The notes: generated by a model not told the origin, from the letters alone. Positions 26,101-35,252 are shown, counted from the first letter of the stretch. The stretch is 39,589 nt of DNA from Sulfurovum sp. (GCA_027019175.1 JALUXB010000064.1:1-39589), one strand, 5' to 3'. Numbers and translations: made by a program.

Positions 26101-26856
26101 TACCGTTTTGGGAATCATGGGATTCAGCGCCGCATCTTCCACTTTATTATCATTTTTCACTTCAACAGGTTTCGGAGTATTTTCTGTAGTGTTACTCTCA
26201 TCTGAGAACCGTGCAGCAAGTTTCTCGATCGCTTCACTGTCAATACCGTTCAGATCCAGTACGCCAATCTTCAAAACACCGTCATCGAGCGATGCCTTCA
26301 GATTCAGCTGCGTCACATCGGTATCAAGTTTCAAAGAGAGGCTGTCGACACCAACCTCGTCAGCCGCATAGAAAATATCTTCGGCATCCAGTGCCACCTT
26401 TTCAAACGCGATTCCCTGCTCTTTGAACGGTGAAACCGTAATATGAGCCGTTGCGACCTTGATCTTCAGCGGGAAAGGCGTACTTTCGTTGTTTTCCACA
26501 GGTTTTGGCTCTGCTTCATCTGTTTCAAATGAAGCGGCAAGTGTTTTGATCGTATCGACATTGACACCGTCAAGTGCAATAGTATTGACCTTGACCGTTT
26601 TATAGAGCATCTGCGAGGGATCAAGATGAAACCTGATTTTGGAGACAAGCGGCTGCTTATTGTAGGCAAGCCCGTCGATGGTGATGCCGGTAAAGACATT
26701 CCCCCGGATATCGCTGTAGGTAATATTGTAGTCAGGCGCAAATTTGTCTGCTGCCATTTTGATGACAAAAGAGGAGTTTACCAGTACCACAAGCAGTGCC
26801 ACCAGCGTCACTACCAAGATTGCCAGCCACTTCAGTACTTTTTTTACCATACACAT
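23170..26856 (-). CDS. tamB: translocation and assembly module protein TamB
   Basis: A 1228-aa AsmA-like bridging protein of the envelope, close to the about 1260 aa of E. coli TamB. An N-terminal anchor (about residues 5-30, VKKVLKWLAILVVTLVALLVVLV in two parts) precedes a long periplasmic beta-rich body, predicted to form a hydrophobic groove for lipid transport or TamA-linked assembly. The C-terminus carries the DUF490/TamB domain with the GDVTLLKGGSYQF, FVLDKSKIYFIGDPSKPRLDITA and PPLKREQILSLILFGS segments. About residues 88-448 hold three diverged repeats. ATG 26856 is chosen because GGAG lies 7 bases upstream; an in-frame start at 26961 would extend into tamA. It follows tamA by 37 bases. 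Confidence 0.93.
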   Translation of the reverse strand: MCMVKKVLKWLAILVVTLVALLVVLVNSSFVIKMAADKFAPDYNITYSDIRGNVFTGITIDGLAYNKQPLVSKIRFHLDPSQMLYKTVKVNTIALDGVNVDTIKTLAASFETDEAEPKPVENNESTPFPLKIKVATAHITVSPFKEQGIAFEKVALDAEDIFYAADEVGVDSLSLKLDTDVTQLNLKASLDDGVLKIGVLDLNGIDSEAIEKLAARFSDESNTTENTPKPVEVKNDNKVEDAALNPMIPKTVLLVHFTASLKPRIYKNIGIEKAVLTLRDLKADIPKLIVPAKGAVSVGELGVDVDTNVTKATLRAGLQGETVTIDTLDIDRIDTMALQQAFAPAAENNETNATVAEAALQTEEGNVTAGVPDNPLIPKMLRLKHLHVGVLPALYDPVQLEHLDLNVSDLLFAIDALKAEKGTVTLRGQTNLANLNYDADIADNHLKGRIVVTPNQPLFDTYKLPLRKEAIGDIAIGLDASQEKIVADLDTKMLQLLQLPEENNAKAESNATTLADANTTEPFNIDVPLLKSHIVFVPKNKALTADSEVKVDTPYAKGVRLTNHFVMDGNISYRGSLRVPKIIGIDEKLTRPLNNFTVAYGGTDKAVHAAIDAENLKGSFVSDDFKKGLFLLSNKRTLQLDSMASLPKQLAGAYADFSIKVPLDFAKVTPLDAEAKITSNLSNVNVNVHYADTIKADVTSVIPKNSLLRNFDKNLHLDVLSPLKLSAVVGKEKIDAKLTSHALNSTVHYLPKNGNVDGVLQLAGLRMNVKGSTKGDIDIKANVGSVKEMLASIKSVYTVPAIPKVEGKIALGLKVKKLKEAELSLNAPHIVYHTDRKSAMKVDDIKIVLAASAEKVALKSYTLTYDGMKIYATKPSIVNLKGNTIEINPFWLNDQLKVVGTYDLKQAKGKIDANAAQLHIKHKFADIESKIDLKTLLNGPKTNITGKVVLLGGKITYDLGQKSFPSDSDVIIVQDIKKKKKDEGPSFMDGLSTSIFIKSKEPLVYNQSGIDIKAMVDLSIQKSENAPLFVLGDVTLLKGGSYQFQEKKFVLDKSKIYFIGDPSKPRLDITAHYTTLDYFVKIQVTGTPAIPVIEFSSVPPLKREQILSLILFGSVAESGSGSGEEMMKMMGGAMAKSALANAGVKLDHLVIGSGGFEVGKKIMDDVTAIYIQDEIPTIKLQYDYSRNIKGDIQFNSQSTGVDVLYRKDFKGFGSDKKDDDIVIKRKKQ

Positions 26857-26893
26857 ACTTGTTCTCCGTTTGTTATGTAATTCATTATCATCA

Positions 26894-28720
26894 TTAGAAT
26901 GACTGTCCAATCTGGAAAGTGACTGCCCATTGTGACGGATCATGCACGTTAAAGCCCGCATCGAACTTGAATGGTCCTATCGGTGTCAGGTAGCGCACAC
27001 CGGCACCTGCAGCGCTGATCACTTCACCGCTGAAGTCATAGGGGTCGTACGCCAGCATTGTATTGTCGCTGAATACTGCGGCAGAAAGGTCTCCCCAGAC
27101 AGGATAATCCAGCTCCAGCGAAAGGTTTGCCATGGTCTGTGCACCGTTGACCGCAAAAGAGGTAGGCGACATGATCACCCCCATTTCACGGTATCCGTAG
27201 GCACGGTTGTAGTAGGCACCACCCACAAGGAATTTTTTCGATTCAGGAATCCCTTTGGGAGACTTGTCGATATCATCGATGACCCCCACTTTCCCCACAA
27301 GTGCCATCGTCAGGTCTGCTGCCGTATAGATCCCCCGCAGTTCCAGCTCCTGCTTCACGTAAGAACTGGAATCTGTTTCAGTCGCAAGACCAAGCTCTGC
27401 ATCATACGCAATATAATACCCCTCTTTAGGGTTGAGTTTGTCGTCACGCTTGTCATATACAATCCGCAGATAGGGATAGGTAAGCACATAGTCCGCTTCT
27501 GTAATAGGTACCGTTTTACCGGTATCAGGATCGACATACAGTGTTTTACCTTCGCTGATAGAATCGCTGGAGATGGAGGGATTTTCAAGTGCCATCCCCA
27601 ATCGGATCAGCCACACTTCATCTGTATGTTCCAAATAGGCACGAATAAACGTTTTCTCTTCCCTGAAACCTTCATATTCCAGATTGGAATACCCAAGTTT
27701 CAGTCCGAAGTCGATAGCGTAATCAAACGGGTAGAAGAGTACCGGTTTGAAAAACGCTCCGGTTGCCAGCTGCTCACGCTGTGACCATGCCGCTCTCAGT
27801 CTCAACTGCTGGGCATTGCCAAAAAAGTTGTTCTTCACGAATGTACCATGGACACGCGCTCCAACATATGTGTCATACCCCGCACCGAACTCGACATGGT
27901 AGGGTTCCTCCATCTCACGTACGACAATATCAACCGGTACGACGTTGTAGAATTTCCTGTCCACACCGACCTGTATCTTGTCAAAAGCACTCAGCGCACC
28001 AAGTGCCTCATAGGTTTCCCGTACCCGTTCGGTACTGAATCTCTCTCCGGGCACGGCACGTACACGAGACCGGATCACATCGTCACTGACAGTTGTCGTA
28101 CCATTTACCGTCATGTTTCCAAAAGTACATACACCGCCTTTGTTAACAATAAAACGGATATCGACCGTATGTGTGTCCAGATCGACAAAAGCTTTGGAAT
28201 CAAGTTCATATGAACAGTACCCTTCCTTCATCAGCGCATTAATGATATTTGCCTTTGCACGGGTGAAAGTGCTGGTCTTGAACACCTCTCCCTTCTTCAA
28301 CGCCTTGATCTCATCGGTAATGTCAAAATCACTTGTGACATTAATATCATGGATACGTACAGGCTCCCCTTCGGTGATCTTGATTTTGACAACAGTTCCC
28401 TTATCCTCAATCTTGAATTTGGCATCGTAGTAGCCTTCAGAGTCGTAAAAGGCACGCAGCGCCGGACGTATCGTTGGAAGAAGCTTCACCTTTATAGTCG
28501 GTGTCTTGTCTTTCCAAAATTGAAGAAAGCTGGCATGTTCTGCCGAAATGGCATCATACACAGCATCCATATCAAGTGCTTTTACACCTTCAACCTCTAC
28601 AGGCTTCGTGGCAAGAAGCGCTTCTTCATGTGTATTCTCTTGAGGTGTGGTCGTGTTGCTCTCTGCCATTAGCAACGTACCTGCCAAACAAAGCATGGTA
28701 GCAATTCGTTTTAAGTACAT
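26894..28720 (-). CDS. tamA: Omp85-family outer-membrane assembly protein TamA
   Basis: A 608-aa outer-membrane protein. The signal peptide covers about residues 1-19 (cleavage near LLMAES). POTRA-like domains follow (about 60-250; one contains EGEPVRIHDINV, another GGVCTFGNMTVNG), then the Omp85 barrel (about 265-608) with the RLRAAWSQREQ and DKRDDKLNPKEGYYIAYD segments and a C-terminal Phe ending (QIGQSF) recognised by the BAM machinery. The barrel GARYLTPIGPFKFDAGF-type segment is present near the end. GGAGAA precedes ATG 28720. Adjacent tamB supports TamA rather than BamA. Confidence 0.92.
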   Translation of the reverse strand: MYLKRIATMLCLAGTLLMAESNTTTPQENTHEEALLATKPVEVEGVKALDMDAVYDAISAEHASFLQFWKDKTPTIKVKLLPTIRPALRAFYDSEGYYDAKFKIEDKGTVVKIKITEGEPVRIHDINVTSDFDITDEIKALKKGEVFKTSTFTRAKANIINALMKEGYCSYELDSKAFVDLDTHTVDIRFIVNKGGVCTFGNMTVNGTTTVSDDVIRSRVRAVPGERFSTERVRETYEALGALSAFDKIQVGVDRKFYNVVPVDIVVREMEEPYHVEFGAGYDTYVGARVHGTFVKNNFFGNAQQLRLRAAWSQREQLATGAFFKPVLFYPFDYAIDFGLKLGYSNLEYEGFREEKTFIRAYLEHTDEVWLIRLGMALENPSISSDSISEGKTLYVDPDTGKTVPITEADYVLTYPYLRIVYDKRDDKLNPKEGYYIAYDAELGLATETDSSSYVKQELELRGIYTAADLTMALVGKVGVIDDIDKSPKGIPESKKFLVGGAYYNRAYGYREMGVIMSPTSFAVNGAQTMANLSLELDYPVWGDLSAAVFSDNTMLAYDPYDFSGEVISAAGAGVRYLTPIGPFKFDAGFNVHDPSQWAVTFQIGQSF

Positions 28721-28766
28721 CTGTTTTCTCCATTTTCAAAACAAGAAGTTTCATCCCATTTATCCT

Positions 28767-29654
28767 TTACCCTAAAAGATCTCGAACACTTTGCCGGGGG
28801 TTCTTACCTTCTTCAATCATGGCGTAGACCTCCTCGGCAATAGGAAGGTAAAGTCCCTTCTCCTGGGCAATTTTATGTAGTGCCTTTGCGGTAGGCACAC
28901 CCTCGGCAACTTCACCAAGTTCATCCAAAATAGTTTCCATGCTTTTCCCCTCAGCCAGTCCCAACCCGACACGGTAGTTTCTCGAAAGCTTGGAACTTGC
29001 CGTCAAAAAGAGGTCACCCGCACCGCCAAGGGAAAGAAACGTTTCACTCTTGGCACCAAAGGCTTCACCAAAACGGGTCATCTCCACCAAACCGCGTGAA
29101 ATGAGGGCTGCACGGGCATTGTTCCCCAGACCAAGCCCGTCACTCACCCCGCCGGCAATAGCGATGACGTTCTTATAGGCACCGGAAACCTCCGCACCCA
29201 CCACGTCATCACTGACGTACCCCTTGATGAAGTCGGGCAGTGCATCGGCAAAGATCCGGGCAAGATCCAGGTTTGTCGAACTGATCATCAGAGCGGTCGG
29301 CAGTGACTGCATTACCTCGGCGGCAAACGAAGGGCCGGAGATATAGGCAAGTCGCTCTTTGGATACGAACTGTTCATAAATCTCATTTAAAAATGCCCCG
29401 GTACGCGTCTCGATCCCTTTTGCCGCTACAAGAATTTTTTGTCCTTTATCTGCAAAATGTGTCTGCATCCACTCCCGTACAAACTGGGCAGGAATCGCCA
29501 TAACAAGATACTCCCTCTGCAAAGCCTCATCCAAAGACACAAAATTTTCAATATTCCGTGCCGTGCGCGAATGGATCACCACATCATTTTTCTGGCTGTA
29601 GGCGTGGTAAAGTGCCTGCCCCCACTTCCCTGCACCTATGACTGCCATTTTCAT
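28767..29654 (-). CDS. gpsA: glycerol-3-phosphate dehydrogenase [NAD(P)+]
   Basis: Reduces dihydroxyacetone phosphate to sn-glycerol-3-phosphate for phospholipid synthesis. The 295-aa protein shows the Rossmann GAGKWG at residues 7-12, the SGPSFAAEV segment, the catalytic region GAYKNVIAIAGGVSDGLGLG with the active-site lysine, and SLGGAGDLFLTASS. ATG 29654 is chosen over an upstream in-frame start at 29672 because it overlaps the preceding stop as ATGA and leaves the usual MKMAVIGAG N-terminus. It is thus coupled to the K+-regulatory RCK gene, an uncommon neighbour. Confidence 0.95.
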   Translation of the reverse strand: MKMAVIGAGKWGQALYHAYSQKNDVVIHSRTARNIENFVSLDEALQREYLVMAIPAQFVREWMQTHFADKGQKILVAAKGIETRTGAFLNEIYEQFVSKERLAYISGPSFAAEVMQSLPTALMISSTNLDLARIFADALPDFIKGYVSDDVVGAEVSGAYKNVIAIAGGVSDGLGLGNNARAALISRGLVEMTRFGEAFGAKSETFLSLGGAGDLFLTASSKLSRNYRVGLGLAEGKSMETILDELGEVAEGVPTAKALHKIAQEKGLYLPIAEEVYAMIEEGKNPRQSVRDLLG

Positions 29655-30376
29655 GCTTTGACCTCCCGACACAAATCAACTTTCCTGTGCAGCAGTTTTT
29701 TAAAGTTTCTCAACTTCTCCACTTCACCCATACAAACAATAATATCGCCACTCTCAAGCGTATGTTCATGTCCGGCTGTAACAAATTCAAAAGAGTGGAC
29801 ATTGACACTTTTGTCTACCAACCCTACCAGCAGTACATCGTAACATGAAAAATCCACGTCATCTATCTTTTTGCCATGCAGGAATGAGCCCTTGGGAACT
29901 TCCATCTCCATAAAGCTAATACCGGTCTTGCTCATGACAAAATCTTTGAGCAGCTGCGTAGCAACAGGGCGGTTGAGAATGTTATGAATGCGGTTGGCGC
30001 TTACTTCATAAAGGTCTATCACTTTGGATGCCCCTGCAAGTTTAAGTTTGCTCGAGGTATGGATGGAGTCGGAAATAGCGACAATGGAGAGTTCCGGAAA
30101 AAGAGAGCTGAGTGAGAGTGTAATAAATACATTGTAGTGCTCATCATCCATAATGCAGACAACCTGGTCATAACTTTGCGGATCGAGTTCCAGCAGTGCT
30201 TCGTCACTGCTCATATCAATGCGTACACTCTCTGTAAACCCATCTTCTATGGCACGCTGATAGTTCTCCTCTTTCTCTTCAACGATCTTGAGCAGATAAC
30301 CGTCATCGAGCAATCCTTTTGCAATATGGCGGCCATGTGCGCCATAACCGAAAACAAGGATGTTCTTTACCGACAT
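29651..30376 (-). CDS. stand-alone RCK (TrkA-N/TrkA-C) potassium-channel regulatory protein
   Basis: A 241-aa cytoplasmic protein with no membrane segment. The RCK N-domain (about 1-125) has a Rossmann fold with GYGAHGRH at residues 10-17 and an acidic end of the second strand (VEEKEEN), consistent with nucleotide binding. The TrkA-C domain follows (about 155-235, with GSFLHGKKIDDVDFSCYDVLLVGL in two parts and ESGDIIVCMGEVEKL). Such proteins gate K+ channels or Trk transporters. Its ATG overlaps the stop of the K+ channel gene at 30376, and its own stop overlaps gpsA, so stoichiometric production with the channel is likely. Specific ligand unknown. Confidence 0.88.
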   Translation of the reverse strand: MSVKNILVFGYGAHGRHIAKGLLDDGYLLKIVEEKEENYQRAIEDGFTESVRIDMSSDEALLELDPQSYDQVVCIMDDEHYNVFITLSLSSLFPELSIVAISDSIHTSSKLKLAGASKVIDLYEVSANRIHNILNRPVATQLLKDFVMSKTGISFMEMEVPKGSFLHGKKIDDVDFSCYDVLLVGLVDKSVNVHSFEFVTAGHEHTLESGDIIVCMGEVEKLRNFKKLLHRKVDLCREVKA

Positions 30377-31911
30377 TATGCCACCCCCTTATGGATCTCT
30401 TCAAAATGCTGAAGACTGATGCCTCTGCCTATCACAAGCAGCACATCGTTAGGCTCTATGATCGTATCCGGTGCGGGATTGAAAAGGAACTCACCATTAC
30501 GGTGAATACCGAGAAAAAGCAGTTTGAACGCTTTAAAATCGATGTCAGAAAGTGTTTTACCTGCCAAATCACTATAGCGGTGCATATGAATCTCATAAAT
30601 CTGGGCAGCATCTTTTCCTGTCAGGACAGCATGCAGTGCCTTGTACATAGTCGGCTGGGTAATAGCGATATGGATCATATTATTCACCACATCATGCGGC
30701 AGCAAAATATGGTCTGCTCCTGCATATTCAAACTTTTTAACCATATTCTGTGCATTGGCACGTACGATCACTTCTATTTTTTTAGAGATCGATTTGGCAG
30801 TCAGTGTAATATAGATATTTTCCACATCACTGTTGGTCAGACAAAGCAGTGTGATCTTGGCATATTTGGTATTGAAGCGCTGCAGCACTTCGGTACGGCT
30901 TGCATCTTCATGCACCACATCGTACCCCATACGGCGTGCCGCTTCAACACGCTCACTGTCTTTTTCAAGAATGATGTAATCCTGGTTCCCATTATGGTTC
31001 TGGCGCAAAAACATTTTGGTCATTTGTCCATACCCGCAAATGATCAGGAACGATTCACTCTTGTTGATCTTTTCAATGATCCGTGACTCTTTGACCTCAT
31101 TGAGCTTTTCAGAAAAGGCAGAGACGATCACCGATGTCGCAAAGGAGATCATCGCGATCCCAAAGACGATGATGATGATCGAAATGGTACGCCCCTCATC
31201 TGTCACCGGCGCAATGTCCCCGAACCCCACCGTAGAGATCGTGATAAGCGCCCAGTAGATCGCATCGAACAGCGACTCGATGTTGGGGTTGATCCGCTCT
31301 TCGAGCACATAGATGGCGATCCCTGCGGTCATCACCATGAAGGCAAGCAAAAAGAGCAGTGTATAAAGCTCGAACTGCTTGTTCTTCAATACTTCAATGA
31401 ACTGGTTGATACTCTTGGTGTAACGCAGCAGTTTTAGCACACGGAAGAGTACGAAGATACGCAGAACCCTTACCGGACGGTAGGCCGGGAAGATCGCCAG
31501 CAGATCAATAATCGCCGAGGGGGTAAGCATATAGCGCAGTTTCTGCCTAAAAGCCTTTTTCAAGGGTTTTTTTGCACGAAACGGTTTACCCAGAAAACGG
31601 CTGTCACGATACTCATCCAGTATCATTTCGGAAACATCGTTCACGACCCACAGACGCAGCAGGTACTCCACGGCAAAAACAAGGGAAACAAAATAGAGAT
31701 CATAATATTCGATCCAGAGCGGTACGGGATGCTTGACTTCATAAATGAGGATAATGACAGACGTAACAATGAGAAAAACAATGGTCAGGTCAAAATATTT
31801 TCTGTAATCGTTCTGCGGGTTGGTCAGCAGATCACGAATGGCAAGTTTCGCTTTCCGGTACCGTGAAGAGTTGTGGAGCTTTCGGGCAATCGTAAGGAGT
31901 GTTTCATTCAT
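30376..31911 (-). CDS. voltage-sensor-like six-helix K+ channel with C-terminal RCK domain
   Basis: A 511-aa Kch-type channel. Helices S1-S3 lie at about residues 41-57, 70-90 and 130-142. S4 (about 145-163) has basic residues spaced roughly every third position (R145, R148, R151, R157, K160, R163), as in voltage sensors. S5 is at about 183-203, the pore filter TVGFGD at 227-232, and S6 at about 241-266. An RCK N-domain starts near 287 with GYGQM (293-297), followed by a TrkA-C domain to the end. The next gene encodes a second, separate RCK protein that overlaps by one base. Together they may form a heteromeric gating ring. The channel call is secure; voltage dependence is inferred from S4. 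Confidence 0.92.
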   Translation of the reverse strand: MNETLLTIARKLHNSSRYRKAKLAIRDLLTNPQNDYRKYFDLTIVFLIVTSVIILIYEVKHPVPLWIEYYDLYFVSLVFAVEYLLRLWVVNDVSEMILDEYRDSRFLGKPFRAKKPLKKAFRQKLRYMLTPSAIIDLLAIFPAYRPVRVLRIFVLFRVLKLLRYTKSINQFIEVLKNKQFELYTLLFLLAFMVMTAGIAIYVLEERINPNIESLFDAIYWALITISTVGFGDIAPVTDEGRTISIIIIVFGIAMISFATSVIVSAFSEKLNEVKESRIIEKINKSESFLIICGYGQMTKMFLRQNHNGNQDYIILEKDSERVEAARRMGYDVVHEDASRTEVLQRFNTKYAKITLLCLTNSDVENIYITLTAKSISKKIEVIVRANAQNMVKKFEYAGADHILLPHDVVNNMIHIAITQPTMYKALHAVLTGKDAAQIYEIHMHRYSDLAGKTLSDIDFKAFKLLFLGIHRNGEFLFNPAPDTIIEPNDVLLVIGRGISLQHFEEIHKGVA

Positions 31912-31929
31912 GCCCGCAGCTCCACACTG

Positions 31930-33360
31930 TTACGAAAGTCTCTGTTTAAGCAGTTCGTTGACCTTGGCAGGGTTTGCCGCACCCTTGCTTGCTTTCATCG
32001 TCTGTCCGACAAAAAAGCCAAAAAGTTTCTCTTTACCCGCTTTATACTCTTCTACCTTATCGGTATTGGCTGCCAATATCTCATCAATAATTGTCAAAAT
32101 GGCACCGTCATCACTTACCTGTACCAGCCCGAGTTCTTCAATGATGGCATCGACATCACGGCTCTCATTTTCCATCATAAAGTCAAGTACCTCTTTGGCA
32201 CCTTTTCCTGAAACCGTACCATCGGCTATTTTGGAAACCAGTGTACCAAGTGTCCTGGCATCGACAGGGGAAGTTTCTATGCCGAGCCCTGCTTTGTTCA
32301 GACGGCCAAGCAGTTCGGAAGTCAGCCATGTCACCGCTGTTTTTGCAGCTGCACCGTTTTCGAGCATCTCTTCAAAGTAGGCAGCCATCTCTTTGGCAGC
32401 GGTAATGACCAATGCATCATAACGGCTGATACCAAGTTCATCTACATAGCGTGCCACTTTTTCATCAGGCATTTCCGGAATATGCCGTGCGGCTTCTTTC
32501 ATCTCTTCGGTTACCACAAGCGGGCGCAGGTCAGGTTCCGGGAAATAACGGTAATCTGCTGCTTCCTCTTTACCCCGCATAGAACGTGTCTCACACTTGT
32601 CTACATCAAAGAGCCGGGTTTCCTGTACGACTTCCTGTTCATAGACACCGTCCTCGTATGCCTCAATCTGGCGCTCGACCTCATAGGCGATCGCCTGGGC
32701 AACAAAGCGGAAGGAGTTAAGGTTTTTGATCTCCACTCTGGTACCAAACTTCTCTTCTCCCTTGGGACGAATGGAAACGTTGACATCACAGCGGAAAGAC
32801 CCCTCCTGCATATTCGCATCACTGATATCGAGATAGCGCACCATTGAGTGAAGTTTTTTAAGGTATGCAACTGTCTCGTCACTGCTCCGCAGGTCAGGAG
32901 CGGAAACGATCTCAAGCAGCGGTGTACCAGCACGGTTCAAATCTACTTTGGAGTGGTTGCCTTCATGCATATTCTTTCCGGCATCGGCTTCAAGATGGGC
33001 TTCGGTAATGTTGATGGTTTTCTGACTGCCGTCCTCAAGATCGATAGTGATCTTCCCGTCTCTTAGAATCGGTTCATAAAACTGTGTGATCTGATATGCA
33101 CTGGGAGAATCGGGATAAAAATAGGACTTTCTGTCAAAGCGGCTCGCTTCATTGACCGTCGCATCCACTGCATTGGCAAGACGCATCGCTTTGACAGCCG
33201 CCTCTTTGTTCACAACAGGCAGCGCTCCCGGCAGCGCCAGGCAGGTAGGACAGGTATTGCTGTTCTGATGCTGGGCAAACGAAGTGGGACAGGCACAGAA
33301 AAGTTTTGTCTTTGTATTGAGCTGAACATGGACTTCAAGACCGATCACGGTTTCAAACAT
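31930..33360 (-). CDS. gatB: Asp-tRNA(Asn)/Glu-tRNA(Gln) amidotransferase subunit B
   Basis: Binds misacylated Glu-tRNA(Gln) or Asp-tRNA(Asn) and, with GatA and GatC, converts it to the correct amide form. The 476-aa length is normal. The N-terminus has the [16 protein letters not shown] motif and a four-cysteine zinc site (C22, C24, C37, C40). The catalytic core includes [18 protein letters not shown] and [11 protein letters not shown]. The C-terminal YqeY-like tail domain (about 330-476) ends with [21 protein letters not shown]. It begins 18 bases before, in map order, the end of the channel gene and may share its transcript; a minus-strand TATAAT at 33409-33404 may give its own start. Confidence 0.97.
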   Translation of the reverse strand: MFETVIGLEVHVQLNTKTKLFCACPTSFAQHQNSNTCPTCLALPGALPVVNKEAAVKAMRLANAVDATVNEASRFDRKSYFYPDSPSAYQITQFYEPILRDGKITIDLEDGSQKTINITEAHLEADAGKNMHEGNHSKVDLNRAGTPLLEIVSAPDLRSSDETVAYLKKLHSMVRYLDISDANMQEGSFRCDVNVSIRPKGEEKFGTRVEIKNLNSFRFVAQAIAYEVERQIEAYEDGVYEQEVVQETRLFDVDKCETRSMRGKEEAADYRYFPEPDLRPLVVTEEMKEAARHIPEMPDEKVARYVDELGISRYDALVITAAKEMAAYFEEMLENGAAAKTAVTWLTSELLGRLNKAGLGIETSPVDARTLGTLVSKIADGTVSGKGAKEVLDFMMENESRDVDAIIEELGLVQVSDDGAILTIIDEILAANTDKVEEYKAGKEKLFGFFVGQTMKASKGAANPAKVNELLKQRLS

Positions 33361-33404
33361 CGATTTTCCTTAGGCAAAAAAATATGGGTGCTAAATGGTA
33401 GATA

Positions 33405-33695
33405 TTATACCGTTTTGGTAGTTTGGGAGTGCTGAAGTTCTTTCTCTATCTTTTCAAGCAGCCGGGTCTGTTTTTTCAACTCGTCAAGTTTTTCTTTGTC
33501 TGTAATGAAATACTCAAGCAGTACAACAGCAATAAGTCCCGGAATAGCACCGATCAGTGCAGAAACAATAGCAAAAAAAATGTTCTCGTGAACAAAAGAG
33601 AGAAAAGAGGTGGCTGCCCCAATAAGCATCACTGCCCATGAGACACCCAAAAGAAAATTGATCACAAAACTGAGTGATCCGTTCTCAAGTCGCAT
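33405..33695 (-). CDS. small two-helix membrane protein with coiled-coil tail, 96 aa
   Basis: I do not recognise a named family. Two long hydrophobic helices (about residues 8-34 and 39-64) with Gly and Ala at packing positions are followed by a charged coiled coil (about 66-90, KLDELKKQTRLLEKIEKEL). Such a layout would place the tail in the cytoplasm. It lies 6 bases downstream of atpB and shares its strand, so it may be co-transcribed and assist or accompany the ATP synthase membrane sector, but nothing in the sequence proves that. Confidence 0.7.
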   Translation of the reverse strand: MRLENGSLSFVINFLLGVSWAVMLIGAATSFLSFVHENIFFAIVSALIGAIPGLIAVVLLEYFITDKEKLDELKKQTRLLEKIEKELQHSQTTKTV

Positions 33696-33701
33696 GAAAG
33701 C

Positions 33702-34427
33702 TTATACGGCTCCCATCGTATCGATGACAGGATCCGGTGCTTTTTCATGCTCTTCATCGATCGCTACGGCACCTGCAAGGTATACATAGATAAGGATCAT
33801 AAAGACAAATGTCTGCAGCAGTGCGGAGAATGTCAGCAACAGGTATGCAGGCAGCGGCGCAATGAACGGTACAAGCATCAAGAGTACCCAGAGGAAAAGG
33901 TCATCACCCTTGATGTTACCGAAGAGTCGGAAAGAAAGGGAAATGATTCTTGAAATGTGTGATACGATCTCGATAGGGAACATCAGCGGCGCAAGCAGTT
34001 TAACCGGGCCGGCAAAGTGTGCAAAGTAGTGCACAACACCCTGTTTTCTGATTCCTTCATAGTTGTAGTAGAAGAATACCATCAATGCAAGCGGCAGCGT
34101 GATGTTGATATTGGACGTCGGAGATTCGAAACCGGGGATGATACCGATGACGTTTGAAACAAGAATAAACAGCCCCACCGCAGCCACAAGCGGCAGATAC
34201 TTTCGTGCCAGGTCTTCACCGATAACATCTTTTCCCATTGCAATGACACCGCCAAGATAGGCTTCCATCACATTTTGTGCCCCAGAGGGTACCGCTTCCA
34301 TTTTTTTGGTTGCAGATTTTGCGATCCAAATGACGATTACCGCTACAAGCAGCAAGTGTGCAATCATCACGGCTGTGTGATTGTGCTCTCCCAAGATACC
34401 GCCAAGGTAAGTAAATACACCTTCCAT
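33702..34427 (-). CDS. atpB: F0F1 ATP synthase subunit a
   Basis: The proton half-channel subunit of the F0 sector, 241 aa. Five or six membrane helices are visible; the essential arginine of the fourth helix is R167 in [10 protein letters not shown] (164-171), next to the GDDLFLW loop, and the last helix carries [17 protein letters not shown] with the conserved Gln. The partners (subunits b, c and F1) are not in the window; Campylobacterota commonly keep atpB apart from the main atp cluster. GAGGA lies before ATG 34427. The preceding gap (34428-34484) is AT-rich and has a TAGAAT that might be a minus-10. Confidence 0.95.
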   Translation of the reverse strand: MEGVFTYLGGILGEHNHTAVMIAHLLLVAVIVIWIAKSATKKMEAVPSGAQNVMEAYLGGVIAMGKDVIGEDLARKYLPLVAAVGLFILVSNVIGIIPGFESPTSNINITLPLALMVFFYYNYEGIRKQGVVHYFAHFAGPVKLLAPLMFPIEIVSHISRIISLSFRLFGNIKGDDLFLWVLLMLVPFIAPLPAYLLLTFSALLQTFVFMILIYVYLAGAVAIDEEHEKAPDPVIDTMGAV

Positions 34428-34484
34428 AAAACATCCTCATTACATAATTTGCTGTATTCTACATAAAAAGGACTAAATTACGGG

Positions 34485-35252
34485 TTAATCTGAACAAATA
34501 AGTGACAATTTTTCCTGCCCGATACGGTAGAGTGCAAAATCGTATTTGACCGGGTCATTCTTGTCCCATTTTTGAAAGAGACCTGTCAATTCCAGCACCG
34601 CTTTCATGTCATAGCTTTTTCGTTTGAGCAATCCAAGCTTCCGTGCAACATGGAAAGTATGTGTATCCAACGGCATCAAGAGTGATGATGACGGTATCTT
34701 GGACCAGAGCCCCATGTCAAGTGTATCGGAGCGTACCATCCAGCGCAGAAACATCATATAGCGCTTGTAGGTTCCGGCAGAAAGCGGCTTTGGGGGCACT
34801 TTCCCTATGAGAAAATCATACCCGTAGCTTCGGTATGGATATAGGTTATGAAGTCTCTTGATAAAGTACCAAAGTCCATCCAGAATATTCTCCTCCTGCT
34901 TGTAGCCCTCATAAAAAAGAGACTCGATACTGTCAACAGACCTAAGACGTTTCAGTACAATAAAGAGCGCTGCGACATCTTCAGCTTTTTGAAAACGGTA
35001 GTAGTGTGTCCGGAGTGCCGCCTTAATGGTTTCTTCCTCCGCATCAAGCAAGGAGAAATCAAGGCTTTCAAGAAACTTGACAATCTGTCCTGCATTACCG
35101 TAGGCAAAAAGCGCACAGATGAGCGCTATGGTTTCATCCTGATAGCGGGAAGCCACCAGCAACGGATCTGGGCGTGCATAGGAAAGTTCGGCAGCATTGT
35201 TGCGTTTTGCCGCTTCGGCTTCAAGAAGGGCTTTGATTTCAGAACGTTTCAT
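34485..35252 (-). CDS. TIGR02757 family (DUF2400) protein
   Basis: A 255-aa soluble protein of a conserved bacterial family without established function. Recognisable segments are YARPDPLLVASRYQD, the IALICALFAYGNAGQIVKFL region, RMFLRWMVR-like MMFLRWMVRSD, and LDTHTFHVARKLGLLKRKS near the C-terminus, where the LD.H..R pattern recalls HhH-GPD DNA glycosylases; that link is weak. Two ATGs compete, 35279 and 35252. The second is preferred because the first lies inside a repeat-like hairpin (35278-35298) and AAGAG sits 8 bases before the second. It follows lptB, where rpoN often stands in Proteobacteria. Confidence 0.78.
   Translation of the reverse strand: MKRSEIKALLEAEAAKRNNAAELSYARPDPLLVASRYQDETIALICALFAYGNAGQIVKFLESLDFSLLDAEEETIKAALRTHYYRFQKAEDVAALFIVLKRLRSVDSIESLFYEGYKQEENILDGLWYFIKRLHNLYPYRSYGYDFLIGKVPPKPLSAGTYKRYMMFLRWMVRSDTLDMGLWSKIPSSSLLMPLDTHTFHVARKLGLLKRKSYDMKAVLELTGLFQKWDKNDPVKYDFALYRIGQEKLSLICSD

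Noticed and set aside
25033-26205. 390-codon plus-strand open frame inside tamB
   Set aside because: Antisense to a well-supported TamB; Cys/His/Arg-rich translation with no domain, no ribosome binding site and no conservation signal visible.
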